Notes under the pieces: generated by a model
Database searches by the model: none
What the model was told of the DNA's origin: nothing
Seen by the model: the letters and a program-made list of their open reading frames with translations, nothing else
NCBI GenBank assembly: GCA_032622095.1
Contig: CP136069.1
Location: forward strand, 205,708,750 to 205,772,749
Origin: Siphonodentalium dalli
Taxonomy: Eukaryota; Mollusca; Scaphopoda; Gadilida; Siphonodentaliidae
DNA length: 64,000 nucleotides
Reading direction: 5' to 3'
Position numbers and translations under genes: made by a program
Part shown: positions 1 through 10,400 of the stretch, piece after piece
Layout: every line of letters begins with the position of its first letter
How positions within the stretch are numbered: the first letter of the stretch is position 1

Positions 1-458
1 TAATTCAACCAGGTCCTCGCGCGATGTATGGTCGATCACATGATGATCTAGGGGGATTAGAATTGTTGTATAAAAACTGCACTGCATGTAAATATAAAAT
101 AAAATAGTGCTACATCTTATTACAGATTATTGCCATATATAATCAGTGACTATACAGACAGTCTGACAAAATAAAGTTTCAGTGACACTCTATCCGAAGA
201 GGGGAATAATTCCATCTGTTACAGTCAATGGAGCAATTATGAATCTGGAAAGATGAAATTTCTAAGTAATACTAGATATCGACATGACGCGATAATATAT
301 AACGTAAATGCAATATGGCCGCTGGCGACCATTTTTTCCTATAAAATTAAAAAAATATTTGATAGCACTCATCTGATAGATCAATATCAAGATAAATATG
401 AAGTTTGGTGATGATCGGATGAGTGAAGTGGACTGTGCTAAACGGTTTAGTAATGCTT

Positions 459-745
459 AAAAAGATTCTTACCTTAATATTTTTATGTTCACTTTATAAA
501 CTTCACTGAGTTATGTATTGAGTTTGATATCGTTTGTTAACAGTTTATAAATCATGTATGTCGCATGTTTGTTATTTTAATTTATGTGTTTATTATCATT
601 AAATAAAGTTGCATTCCTTAAAAAGATTCTTACCTCAATGTTTTTATGTTCACTTTATAAACTCCACTGAGTCATCTTTGTCATGTATTGAATTTGATAT
701 CTTTTGTTAACAGTTTATAAATTATGTATGTCTCGTGTTCGTTAT
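459..745. repeat. Diverged tandem duplication, AT-rich
   Basis: Two imperfect copies of about 125-150 bp lie head to tail; both begin near AAAAAGATTCTTACC and carry AGTTTATAAA..ATGTATGT. An AATAAA near position 600 lies between them and could be the poly(A) signal of a transcript entering from the left, but no coding exon is visible upstream. Positions 1-458 and 746-1412 contain no gene I can recognise. Confidence 0.6.
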
Positions 746-1412
746 TATATTATATACACTTTATAGTGTGTTTCAGAACGAAAAAAATTATGAATAAAAT
801 CAACAAATGTGTAAATTTAAAAACAATTCAAACGTTGTTGTATTCCATGTCCCATCCCGGACATATACACCAAATTTAAATAATATTCATTGAGAAACAA
901 CGGACCAAACGCCATATAGCACCCCGTATACATCTTTTATTCCGAGCTGGTCTTTTATTCCGAGTTGGCACACGTCGATTTGGGCGAGTTAGCCCTGGGG
1001 CGAGTACGCCGATTCCGACACCTTCTCTATTTGCAGCAGGTATACGTTTACGCTGATTTACGCGTAATTTAATTTACAAAGTTCCCCAATTGGTATCGTA
1101 AATAGAGCGACCTTATTTGACAGAGAATGCCTCTGTTATTGATTATCAAGTTGCTATACATTAAAAACGACAAATTCACATGCTCGTTCAAGCGCAGTAG
1201 TCTATTTTCCCCATGTTAAAGGACATCCACAAATACTAAATAACGCTAACCTACTGCGAATGTTTGACACGACAACTGTTAACATATTTGGGCTGAATTC
1301 ATCTGACGCGGTATTATTCCTCAAAATAAACAACAAAACCATCGTTACTTGGAAATGTATTTTGGGCTAACATTTACATAAATCCTCCACATCATTTATC
1401 CCGACACACACG

Positions 1413-2105
1413 TCAGATGAAAAACAGCCATGAAGTAAACGGCCACATTGGCCGAAATAACCAATGTAATCCCACCGTTTTATCATTTAGCGGTATCAAA
1501 ATGAATTTTTGTGTATCAGTCATATTAGTAAACTTGTGATTAGCTTGATCTATTTCGTCAAAGGCGAATGATTTTGTAAATAGGACACCGTAATACAAAA
1601 TGTTAACCGGTTTCCGTTTCTAATCCACACTTTCTCTTGCCTACATGAATCTTCGGTTGTTTATGGCGCCCTTTTTCAATTTCTAGAGTATGATTGCTAG
1701 TCCGCAATTTCCCGAAGATCTGTCTTACTTTGATATGTTTTACTTTGTCCAACTATGGCTCCAATCGGTAATCACATATTATTTCTCTATATACCAGTTC
1801 CCTCAATTTGTTCTTACCTGATGGTTTTTCATGTGGTGTGTCGTGTTTTGCTTATGGCACACACTTTAAGCACTGTATGACCTTTAACTGACATCAGGAG
1901 GCGTGGACGATAAACCATGTCCATGGAATATAGGCGTCAGCAGGAGGCGTGGGGAGTGAAACAATCCGCATCGAATATAGGCGTCAGCAGGAGGCGTGCA
2001 TTGGGAGTGAAACAATCCGCATCGAATATAGGCGTTAACGATTTCAGTATCTTAATCTTGTGACAATATATCTCAGTCAGTTTTAGGACTATCTGGTCTC
2101 TTGTC
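1413..2105 (-). pseudogene. LINE-like retrotransposon 3' coding remnant, copy 1
   Basis: Reading on the minus strand, short in-frame stretches match, in the same order, the better preserved copy at 26023-26800. They include a segment reading FDEIDQANHKFTNMTDTQKF close to FDEIDQVNNKFTNMTHTQN in copy 2. Copy 2 also has the CxxC...EEHFILRCP pattern usual near the C-terminus of non-LTR retrotransposon polyproteins. Frameshifts and stops break this copy. It lies just upstream of the first receptor and was duplicated together with it, so it marks the left part of the segmental duplication. Assignment to a particular LINE clade is not possible from this fragment. Confidence 0.5.
1890..2040. repeat. 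Minisatellite, about 50-60 bp unit
   Basis: Three imperfect units contain AGGAGGCGTG, GTGAAACAATCCGCAT and GAATATAGGCGT. The same motif occurs in fewer copies at about 26540-26640 in the duplicated locus. It lies within the LINE-like remnant and disrupts its reading frame. Confidence 0.7.
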
Positions 2106-2261
2106 TAGTCGCAATTCACGACGAAGGAAGAAAGACGTGTTGTGTTTGTCCGGATTTCCATAGGAAAACTCACGGATGAAGTGACGATACAACAGAAGCC
2201 TGAGATACTGGGATGTTCAAAGTGATAATTATTAACATTTGTTTGAATCAAATTAGAATAC

Positions 2262-2425
2262 ATCCTTATTCTTGGGACGCTATACATTCTTATTCTTGGG
2301 ACACTATACATTCTTATTCTTGGGACACTATACATTCTTATTCCTGGGACACTATATTAGAATACATCCTTATTCTTGGGACACTATATTAGAATACATC
2401 CTTATTCTTGGGACGCTATATATTT
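2262..2425. repeat. 24-bp minisatellite (TATTCTTGGGACACTATACA)
   Basis: Six or so direct units of about 24 bp built on TATTCTTGGGAC and ACTATACATT, some stretched by an inserted TAGAATACATCC. Because the unit is a multiple of three, it creates a spurious peptide repeat in several frames. The paralogous locus has a single unit at about 26855-26885, so the expansion happened after the duplication or was lost in the other copy. Confidence 0.8.
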
Positions 2426-2479
2426 CAGTCAGATTTAGGACTGTAAGATCTCTTGTCTAGTTTCACGGAACATTTCTTG

Positions 2480-2830
2480 TTTTGGAGGGTCGCACCCAAA
2501 ATATAAGTTTCTATTTTTGATGTGCGCACACTTAAAATAATTTACTGTTTTGGAGGCGTGCATGCTGAAAAGAATTTCCTGTTTTGGAGGCGCGAACGCC
2601 AAAAAGTACTTCCTGTTTTGGAGGCGCGCACGCTAAAAAGAATTTTCTATTTGAAAGCCCGTTTTGGAGGCACGGACGCTGAAAATAATTCCCTGTTTTT
2701 GAGGGGCGCACGCTAAAAGAACATCCTGTTTTGGAAGCACGCAGGCTGACAAGAACTTCCTGGTTTGGAGGCACGCACGCTGAAAAGAACTTCCTGTTTT
2801 GGAGGACTGCACCTTAAAAAGAAATTCTAG
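2480..2830. repeat. 34-36 bp minisatellite upstream of receptor 1
   Basis: About ten diverged direct units are built on GGAGGCGCGCACGCT, AAAAGAA and TTCCTGTTTTGG. The array ends about 25 bp before the receptor ATG. The same family sits at the same place before receptor 2 (26940-27428). Several units carry ACTTCCTG, the complement of the CAGGAAGT ETS-factor consensus. Any regulatory role is inference. Confidence 0.8.
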
Positions 2831-2855
2831 GTGATCTTATATTAGGAATTGCAGA

Positions 2856-3893
2856 ATGAATATCGGTCACGTGATCATGTGGTTGTGGCGGACATGTGGG
2901 ATTGTCATACTCTTGATTGGATCCATTGGAAACCTTCTGACAATACTCGTTTTCAGCAGAAAGTACATGCTTCGTCGACGTTCCTCTGTTTATTTCATTG
3001 CTATGGCGATAGCGGATATGGTTTCGTTGTATCTACATTTGATTCCGAAGATCGTAAAACGCGCATTCAACATCGATTTCATATCTACATCAATAGCCAT
3101 GTGTAAGTACGTGGAATTCAGCGCCTATTTCACGGGTGACATCCCAATATGGATTCTCGTCCTTATGACATTGGAAAGAACATTGGTAGTTTGCGGTCCT
3201 GCAAATAGGCGGCCATCGCAATCCAGGAGGTCTGCTTTAATCGGTATAGTCATCATTGTAGCCGCCAGCTTTTTAGTAAACGGCCATCTTTTATACGGAA
3301 ACACCCTTGTAGTCAGGAACGATACTGTAAGTTGTGTAAATGACGGTTCAGAAGACTATCTTTATTTTATGGATAACGTATGGTTTTATGTTGACCTAGT
3401 TAAATATTCTGCCATTCCAGTCATTATTCTGATCATCTGTGACGCATGTCTGATAATTACAATAAGAAGAACCAGACGTTCGCTGAAAGCAGTGTCGTCT
3501 GCTACTGGTGCGCGTGACGTCACCGGCTCGACAAAAGTACAAAAGACGTCATCCGTTACTCCGATGCTAGTCGCAACTACTTGTCAACTTCTGTTTACCA
3601 CACTGCCGATTGTTTTCTTATTATGCCTGGTGAGCTACGCTAGCCCAGGGCCAACGTTGGGTATGATGTTTAACTGTTTTGCATTGCTGGCAATTAGCAA
3701 CAACGGTTTGAATTTCTTCACATATTGTCTCTCTGGTCAGAAGTTCAGATCTGCGCTCATGCGTTTACTGGTGTGTCAGCCAGAAGACGCAGGAGGGTCG
3801 GGATCAAACGTAAGACGGTCCGCAAGCATGAGGGTGTTCACAAGTATGAGGGTGTCAACAATAAACAATTCTAATTCTAACGCTGATGCTTAG
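2856..3893 (+). CDS. Rhodopsin-class (class A) G protein-coupled receptor, paralogue 1
   Basis: A complete 345-codon single-exon ORF encodes a seven-helix plasma-membrane receptor. Class A landmarks are in order: G-N26 in TM1, A-D54 in TM2, C83 at the top of TM3 with C160 in the second extracellular loop as the likely disulfide, E-R108-T in place of DRY, P188 in TM5, P251 in TM6, and N286-F-F-T-Y290 in place of NPxxY, followed by SGQKFR as helix 8. TM4 has LVNGHLLYG. N155-D-T is a possible glycosylation site next to C160. The N-terminus is very short, with no signal peptide. The Ser/Asn-rich tail (about 309-345) could be phosphorylated. The ATG has A at -3 and is shared with the paralogue. 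The pattern suits protostome peptide or orphan receptors related to the FMRFamide-receptor group; the ligand cannot be read from sequence. An alternative is a lineage-expanded chemosensory receptor. Confidence 0.95.
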   Translation: MNIGHVIMWLWRTCGIVILLIGSIGNLLTILVFSRKYMLRRRSSVYFIAMAIADMVSLYLHLIPKIVKRAFNIDFISTSIAMCKYVEFSAYFTGDIPIWILVLMTLERTLVVCGPANRRPSQSRRSALIGIVIIVAASFLVNGHLLYGNTLVVRNDTVSCVNDGSEDYLYFMDNVWFYVDLVKYSAIPVIILIICDACLIITIRRTRRSLKAVSSATGARDVTGSTKVQKTSSVTPMLVATTCQLLFTTLPIVFLLCLVSYASPGPTLGMMFNCFALLAISNNGLNFFTYCLSGQKFRSALMRLLVCQPEDAGGSGSNVRRSASMRVFTSMRVSTINNSNSNADA

Positions 3894-3895
3894 TG

Positions 3896-4812
3896 GAGGT
3901 GAAATGGTGACGGTCACCCCTTTCGTTCAGGTGCATGGTACCCAGCGTTTATCAAATTTACATTTGGGTACCCAGCTTTATGAAAACAATCTGCAAGATC
4001 TATGTTCTATGCCTACAATTCTTCTCCACTATTTTCCAGTACCGTGACGAATATATATATATTACATGATTCTACCCTTATTCCATTCAATAAACCCATT
4101 CTATAAATTGTGATATTAAACGTTCGTTTAATAACAGGAAATAGTGCCAGGTGACCTTTGACTTCCGGTTTGTGGTCTGTTAACATTCCATAAGCTACGT
4201 CTCAAAATACTATAGCTTCCAATATTTTTCCAACAAACTATTTTGAATGAAGAGTTTGAAAAATTATATCAATATATGCACCAAAGAGTCTTTATTTATC
4301 TTGGACTATTTCTTTACGCGGTAAACAACGAATAGTTACGTGAAACGTCATCGCATGTCTTATAGAAGCCGATGTTAGTTTCGCGTCCCATTTGTTGATT
4401 TAAGTATGTTTTGTCGATGTTTTGGATCATGTAATAAATAGAATCTACAACTCGTCCCCAGTTTATAGCGAAAATTACTAAACTCGTCCAGTAAATTAGG
4501 TCTGGACCTCGCCAAAGGCTCGGCCCAGACCTAATTTACTGGACTCGTTTTGTAAATCCCGCTATAAACTGGGGACTCGTTGTAGATCCTCTATATATCT
4601 TATATATAAACAAGTATTCACAAATTTAACAGGTCCGTTTCGAAAACAACTGCCGACAATCACTAATTAAATCACGTTTTGTGTGAGATTTCATAAACCT
4701 GGGTACCCAAATGTACATTGTATGAAAGCTGGGTACCCAACTGAAAAATTAAAAAAGCTGTGTACCAAACTGAACGACAGAGAGTGAAGGTGACCATTTC
4801 AGCCTTAGTGGT
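3896..4812. repeat. Inverted repeats flanking the receptor 1 3' region
   Basis: The sequence just after the stop codon (3896-3985, with GAAATGGTGAC, GTTCAGGTGC and two GGTACCCAGC blocks) returns in diverged inverse orientation at about 4690-4812, ending GACCATTTCAGCC. A third short copy of the latter end follows the hairpin element at about 5207-5245. The left copy is also the 3' flank of receptor 2, where it forms the start of the large tandem array. An AATAAA at 4089-4094 is a possible poly(A) signal for receptor 1 but lies in dispersed repeat sequence. Confidence 0.6.
4075..4600. repeat. Dispersed repeat family with terminal foldback, copy 1
   Basis: This block, from ATTCAATAAACCC through TTTACGCGGT and GATTTAAGTATG, recurs at 23612-25208 (with insertions) and in part at about 46260-46570. 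It ends in a long foldback at 4445-4585: arms of about 65 bp beginning CTACAACTCGTCCCCAG and closing CTGGGGACTCGTTGTAG around a GGACCTCGCCAAAGGC centre. The family is non-coding and probably a non-autonomous element. It serves as the empty-site reference for the MITE at 23658-24047. Confidence 0.75.
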
Positions 4813-4830
4813 AAGTCGGGATTTTTTTTA

Positions 4831-5200
4831 CCCTGTGCCAATGCATTCTCTTATATATACGAGTCGACCATAGGTCGCCTCGCATATATATAGAATGCAT
4901 TGGCCTAACAATTTTTTACAATTTTAATATTTTTTTCTTGTATTCTTTAACAATTTTATAATTTCACCCATACAGAGCCCCAGACAAACATGAGCAGACG
5001 ACACTGTTCTATATGCTTCTATACATGTGTGGGGCTCCCTGCAGGGTGATGGATGTTTTTTTTTATTTTATGTCCTAAACATTGTAAGAAACATTTATTT
5101 AAAAAAAATGATAAAAAATTGTTAGGCCAATGCATTCTCTTATATATGCGAGGAGACCTATGGTCGACTCGCATATATAAGAGAATGCATTGGCACAGGG
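4831..5200. mobile_element. Double-hairpin inverted-repeat element, copy A
   Basis: The element begins CCCTGTGCC and ends GGCACAGGG. Each terminus is itself a long palindrome: 4838-4903 and 5127-5193, about 67 bp each, with CCAATGCATTCTC stems and a GACCATAGGTC centre. The right hairpin is the reverse complement of the left. The AT-rich middle has no coding capacity. Related copies occur at 15259-15627, 25272-25338 (half), 43385-43782, 45739-46132 and 62930-63298. Confidence 0.85.
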
Positions 5201-5865
5201 TAAAAAACGACAGGGAGCGAAGATGACCATTTCAGCCTTAGTGGAGCTCAATTTGTTTCTCTCATCGGTTTTCTGTGAGACAGTTACCCAGGTTCCTGAA
5301 TTGTGATAAAGTTACCCAGGTTAATAATATTTCATGTTTAGGAATAAAGTATTCGTATATACTTTGCGATCAAAATAACCACAACCAAGTGCAAGGTCGC
5401 TACAGGAAGTTCACAAACACAACCTTTAACACGAGCAACAGGTCCGATTATACAACCATTACTTCTCTTTATATCATTAAAAAGTCAAACACTAGTAAAA
5501 TCAGAGAATGACTGCTTAATGAAGACCTGATGAAATGTTTTAATGACACAGAATTCATTTTAATTTGAACGATACCTGACATTGTGCCTTAATATAACGT
5601 AATACAGACAATGCATTGGAAAAAAAGTAAGATTTAATAGCATTTATCTTTATTATCTTATAAGCTATGTATTTACATGAATGTGTGTAATAATATATCG
5701 CAAATTGTACCAAAAAGATGATTAAATTATAATAAAACAAAATTAACCACACCCAGAACTAATATTTTTTAATGTATGCTTAATGAAGGCTATTACTCGC
5801 CAAAACTGAACAAAACTCTGCGTTCAACAAACGGACTCGTATTTGTCAATTTTCCAACAAGTTTT
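5201..5865. other. Non-coding interval
   Basis: AT-rich sequence with two GTTACCCAGGTT motifs at about 5280-5325. No gene, RNA or terminal repeats were recognised, apart from the short flank copy ending near 5245. Confidence 0.6.
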
Positions 5866-6530
5866 TGGACCGTACGAAACATTTACGACTATACATGTAC
5901 CATATATAGAGGACCGTACGAAACATTTACGACTATACATGTACCATATATAGAGGGCCGTACGAAACATTTACGACTATACGTGTACCATATATAGAGG
6001 ACCGTACGAAACATTTACGACTATACATGTACCATATATAGAGGACCGTACGAAACATTTACGACTATACATGTACCATATATAGAGGACCGTACGAAAC
6101 ATTTACGACTATACATGTACCATATATAGAGGACCGTACGAAACATTTACGACTATACATGTACCATATATAGAGGACCGTACGAAACATTTACGACTAT
6201 ACGTGTACCATATATAGAGGGCCGTACGAAACATTTACGACTATACATGTACCATATATAGAGGGCCGTACATAACATTTACGACTATACGTGTACCATA
6301 TATAGAGGACCGTACGAAACATTTACGACTATACGTGTACCATATATAGAGGATCGTACGAAACATTTACGACTATACATGTACCATATATAGAGGATCG
6401 TACGAAACATTTACGACTATACATGTACCATATATAGAGGACCGTACGAAACATTTACGACTATACATGTACCATATATAGAGGACCGTACGAAACATTT
6501 ACGACTATACATGTACCATATATAGAGGAT
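5866..6530. repeat. 44-bp satellite array, about 15 units
   Basis: Direct units carry GACCGTACGAAACATTTACG, ACTATACATGTACC and ATATATAGAGG. Starts of CCGTACG at 5914, 5958 and 6002 give an exact 44-bp period. Variation is limited to a few positions (ACATG/ACGTG, GGACC/GGGCC/GGATC), so the array is recently homogenised. 44 is not a multiple of three, so it makes no sustained repetitive protein. Confidence 0.95.
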
Positions 6531-7396
6531 CTACAACTCGCCTCCAGTTTATAGCAGAATTTACAAAACGAGTCCAGTAAATTAGGTCTGGATCGAGGAA
6601 TGCTGGACGTTTGTGATTCGGCACCTGGACGATTCGGCACACGATTGTTCGGCACTTCGGACGCTTCGGCACCTGATAATTTTCGGACCAACGAAACTAC
6701 GATTGATGAATAGAAATGCATTCTTTATTTCAATAAAATGTTATAATTGAACTTTTACTTTAAACACATTTTAATGTATCTATAAAGATAATATACATAG
6801 GGATCGTGGCACAAGTTACAAAACTTACAATTTGCCCCTCACATGATAACGATGTTGGTGAACATAACTATCACTAATCATACACACCTTGTGGTATAAA
6901 CGGTCCGCGTATTAGTATAACAAGCAGTTATATAGTATCATATGAATGTATCTACGTTTTTCGAAATTACACGATGTATATATGTCTTTTCTTCAAGACA
7001 TGCGCCTATTGATCGAATTTGAAAACGTATACCAATTTTAATAAAACCCAGAGACGGTGGCTTAAATCCAGGGAGGCGTTCTTCATTATATTGTTACTAA
7101 AGATAACACTACCTGATTACAAAACGAATTCGGCAGTGACTGCATGCTGACATAACACATAAGCACGTAGTCGCTTACTGATCTAGACTGAATTTTTCGT
7201 TGGTTGATCTTTCTTAACATCGAGACTTTCATGCATTACTTCTGGGTGTTTTAATCATATTTGGCGAACCAAATTGATGTAGAAGTGTAATAAATTGAGT
7301 AATCAATTAGTTCCGAGAATCCCGTTAAATAACTCACTCGAGGCGAGAGACGTTTAGGTATGAAACTCGTGCGCTAACGCATTTTACATGGTTCTA
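6531..7396. other. Half foldback repeat, short minisatellite, then non-coding DNA
   Basis: Positions 6531-6592 match the left arm of the foldback at 4445-4585, truncated after GGTCTGGA. Positions 6615-6690 hold about five imperfect units of GATTCGGCACCTGGAC. The remainder shows no gene. Confidence 0.6.
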
Positions 7397-7401
7397 ATAA
7401 C

Positions 7402-10400
7402 CACTGTGTATGAACGGAAGTGAACGCTGTATCGCGGTAATCGGACATAAATAAAAGTCGCTAGCCTCAGCTTGACTACGGTACGTATATTTTCGTCTTT
7501 CCCTCCAATTGTGTAAAAATCCCAGCCAGGGTGCCAATCTGCCTCAATGAGGGGTATGTTTCGCTACATTTTCGTGCTAATTTCGTTTCAGTGTCGTGTC
7601 TAGTTCTCTCGTAAATCAAGGTTAAACCTCCTATTTTCGTGCTAAAAACACGTCACGTTTGCGATCAAAAGCACATTTTTCAAACTATACGATGTCTTAT
7701 TTTATAACAAAGACATGTTTTGGATGCCTCAATATCCCATTGAATGCCACGCTTAGCGATTGTCCACTGTTTCCTGTGTTTTCTCGACATACGAGCCCGA
7801 TTTCAAAGCGTGGTGCTCCAACAGAATTGAACGCACGGTAAGATCTGACAAAAAAACATTGAACGCACGGTATTTTTTTATTATTTGTATTGAACGCACG
7901 GTAACATTTCGATTACACCCTTTTACGGCCGGTTAGCATCATATCGCACGTTTCTAACTTGATTTTCACATGCCACAAATGAACATTTTTACATTTCCAC
8001 AGCCAATATTGCTACTTGTGCTAACAAAATGTTTTATTAAAATGATCAAATGTCACAATCAAGATATGAGCTGCATTAGACCATCCTACAAATAGTCCTT
8101 GAATGTCCAATGTTTGAGATTTCCCCTTGTGTGTTATCTTAACATGCACTTTAACTATCATGAGTAACCATGAAAACCCCACACTCTTTTGTCAATGGTA
8201 GTCTTTTATATTTTAAAACTATAGATTAACTATAGTTTACAATGTGCTAGAATTTATCCAAAATACGACAAATTGTATCTTGTTGTAGAGGAATAAGTCA
8301 CATGATAGCATGTTCTAGAAAATAACACAATATAACACAGTATAAACTATATATATACTAGTATTTTATAAATGTAAAATATTACATTCGACCAAAGATG
8401 GTGGGATTCCAAGGTTACACTCGAGAAAGCGATACCGTTTATTTACACATGATGGTTGGTATACAATACTATCTACACATAATACGTGGCATCCTAAGTC
8501 CCAATGCGATGTACCACATATGGGCGTATATTTAAAGAGCGCTTTATAATTACAAAAGTTCCATAATTATACTAGTAACATAAAAATACAGGGTTTTGTT
8601 TGAACATAATTGCCATGGCAGCGCACGAAAATATATAATTTAAACGAGTGGCCAAGCATAATTGTCCTTATCACGCACAGTTTGGACACGTGTGGTAATT
8701 TGTTAACAAACAGTACGATACATATATGAACTGGAATCTGTCTGAACTATTTTATGGAACAATATTTTGAATCTTCCGCTGACACAAATCAACCCATTGT
8801 ATTGTATAAGAAGAAGGAAGAAATGTTGATATTAGAAAGTAATTACCCAGCTAAAGCAGGTTGCGAAATGTTACCACTCAATCCCATTGGTCGACTAGCG
8901 CTGTCTCCTTGCAACATCCATATCTCGTGTGGTAATGTCAAACTACTGTTATTATGCATAGGACTATATATTATACACACTGACAGCTAACCTGAAAAAA
9001 TCACCCGCCAGTTATTCATGTCAGTCGACAATATGTTCTCTTGATATAGATGGTTTATGCATACGCGCAGGTATTTTATACATTTGAGTTAACATAATAG
9101 TTATGGCGCGATACGTTGGCCTCTCAATCCTCTACAAATAATTCCCTCAGCTATATACCTAATTAATTTTAAGAGTTAAATTGACAATCAATAATGTCTC
9201 CGTTGTCCGATTTCGGACTTGTATTTCTGTTTACCCGCCATCATATCACTTCTTATCCCTGAACACAACAATCATTTAGTCATTATTTAATCTATATATT
9301 CCAGAGATGGATCCGGCTGATATGCAGACATATGCCATCAAATTGGCAACACATTTTGTCAAGCAATCTATAAGAAGCCACGCAGGAGAAGAATTGGCAA
9401 AACAAATTAGCCATAAAAATCCGGACTCCACAAATCGGTAGTTCGACAGTATGGTGTAACACCCGAAACGATTGAAAGAAAAGACAGGGAGATTGTGTCA
9501 GATCAAAATACGAATTCCGTGAGGATTACCAACCGATTACAAAACGATAACACATCAGTTCCGGGAAGTGCAGAATCCCTACTCAACCATGTAAACGACT
9601 GCGGTTTCAGTCAACGCCCAAGACTGTATGTTCCACGAGTGATGTTTGTGACCAGATCGCCACACATATACATTACTGGGCAGGTAAATTGAACTGGTGT
9701 TACCACACCATCTTCATGTTGATCCACACTGGCACGTTCGTGTATCTTTAAATGTCTGGTCAAGCTCATTTTATGTTTGGTGGTCTACAGTCGGGCTACA
9801 GACACCAGCACTTCGATGTTGCGGGGGGAATCCGATCCAAGAAAAGGATTCGTCCATCTGAAATATAGAAATGGGGCGTATATATAGATTCAGCGACACG
9901 TCGAAATGTGGTCCACCAGAAGCATCGATCGGGAAGCAAGGGGAAGGTCTACATAAAAGGGCACTTTATATGAATGTTATGGACTATAACCAATGGAATA
10001 CACACACGCCAGTTTAATATACAAGTAGATAACTTAACAGCCCCCTGCAAATTCCTTCAATTTTACATGGATTGCATGCATCAGTATGGTGACAAAAAGA
10101 CAATCCGTGGCACCTCTCGCCCTCCCTAGACCAAGGTCACATGTTCCATCTGCATCATGGTCCTGTTTGATGGCATGACCCTCCCCGTGAAATACAAGGA
10201 ATATCCTATTTTGGTGTATGTATTTGTACTCTTTGGGATCCAATTGGTCGATTATACTGAACTCAACCCCAAAACATCCGACTACCGTTTCGAATTTGAT
10301 TGTCTCCATTAAATTATAATTTTTCAACTAGGCTAAATAAAAAATGCAAATTTAGACTGAAAATCCAGTCTGAAAGATCAAGATTCTACTTGTTTAAAGT

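Noticed and set aside
5866-6530. Satellite considered as a CRISPR array
   Set aside because: Units are continuous with no unique spacers, and the genome is eukaryotic.
7402-7440. Search for a recombination-signal nonamer after the CACTGTG heptamer
   Set aside because: No A-rich nonamer at 12- or 23-bp spacing, so the ends are not called recombination signal sequences.
10034-10327. Minus-strand 97-codon ORF considered as a protease or RAG-like fragment
   Set aside because: No catalytic motif could be matched; kept only as an unassigned fragment of the element.
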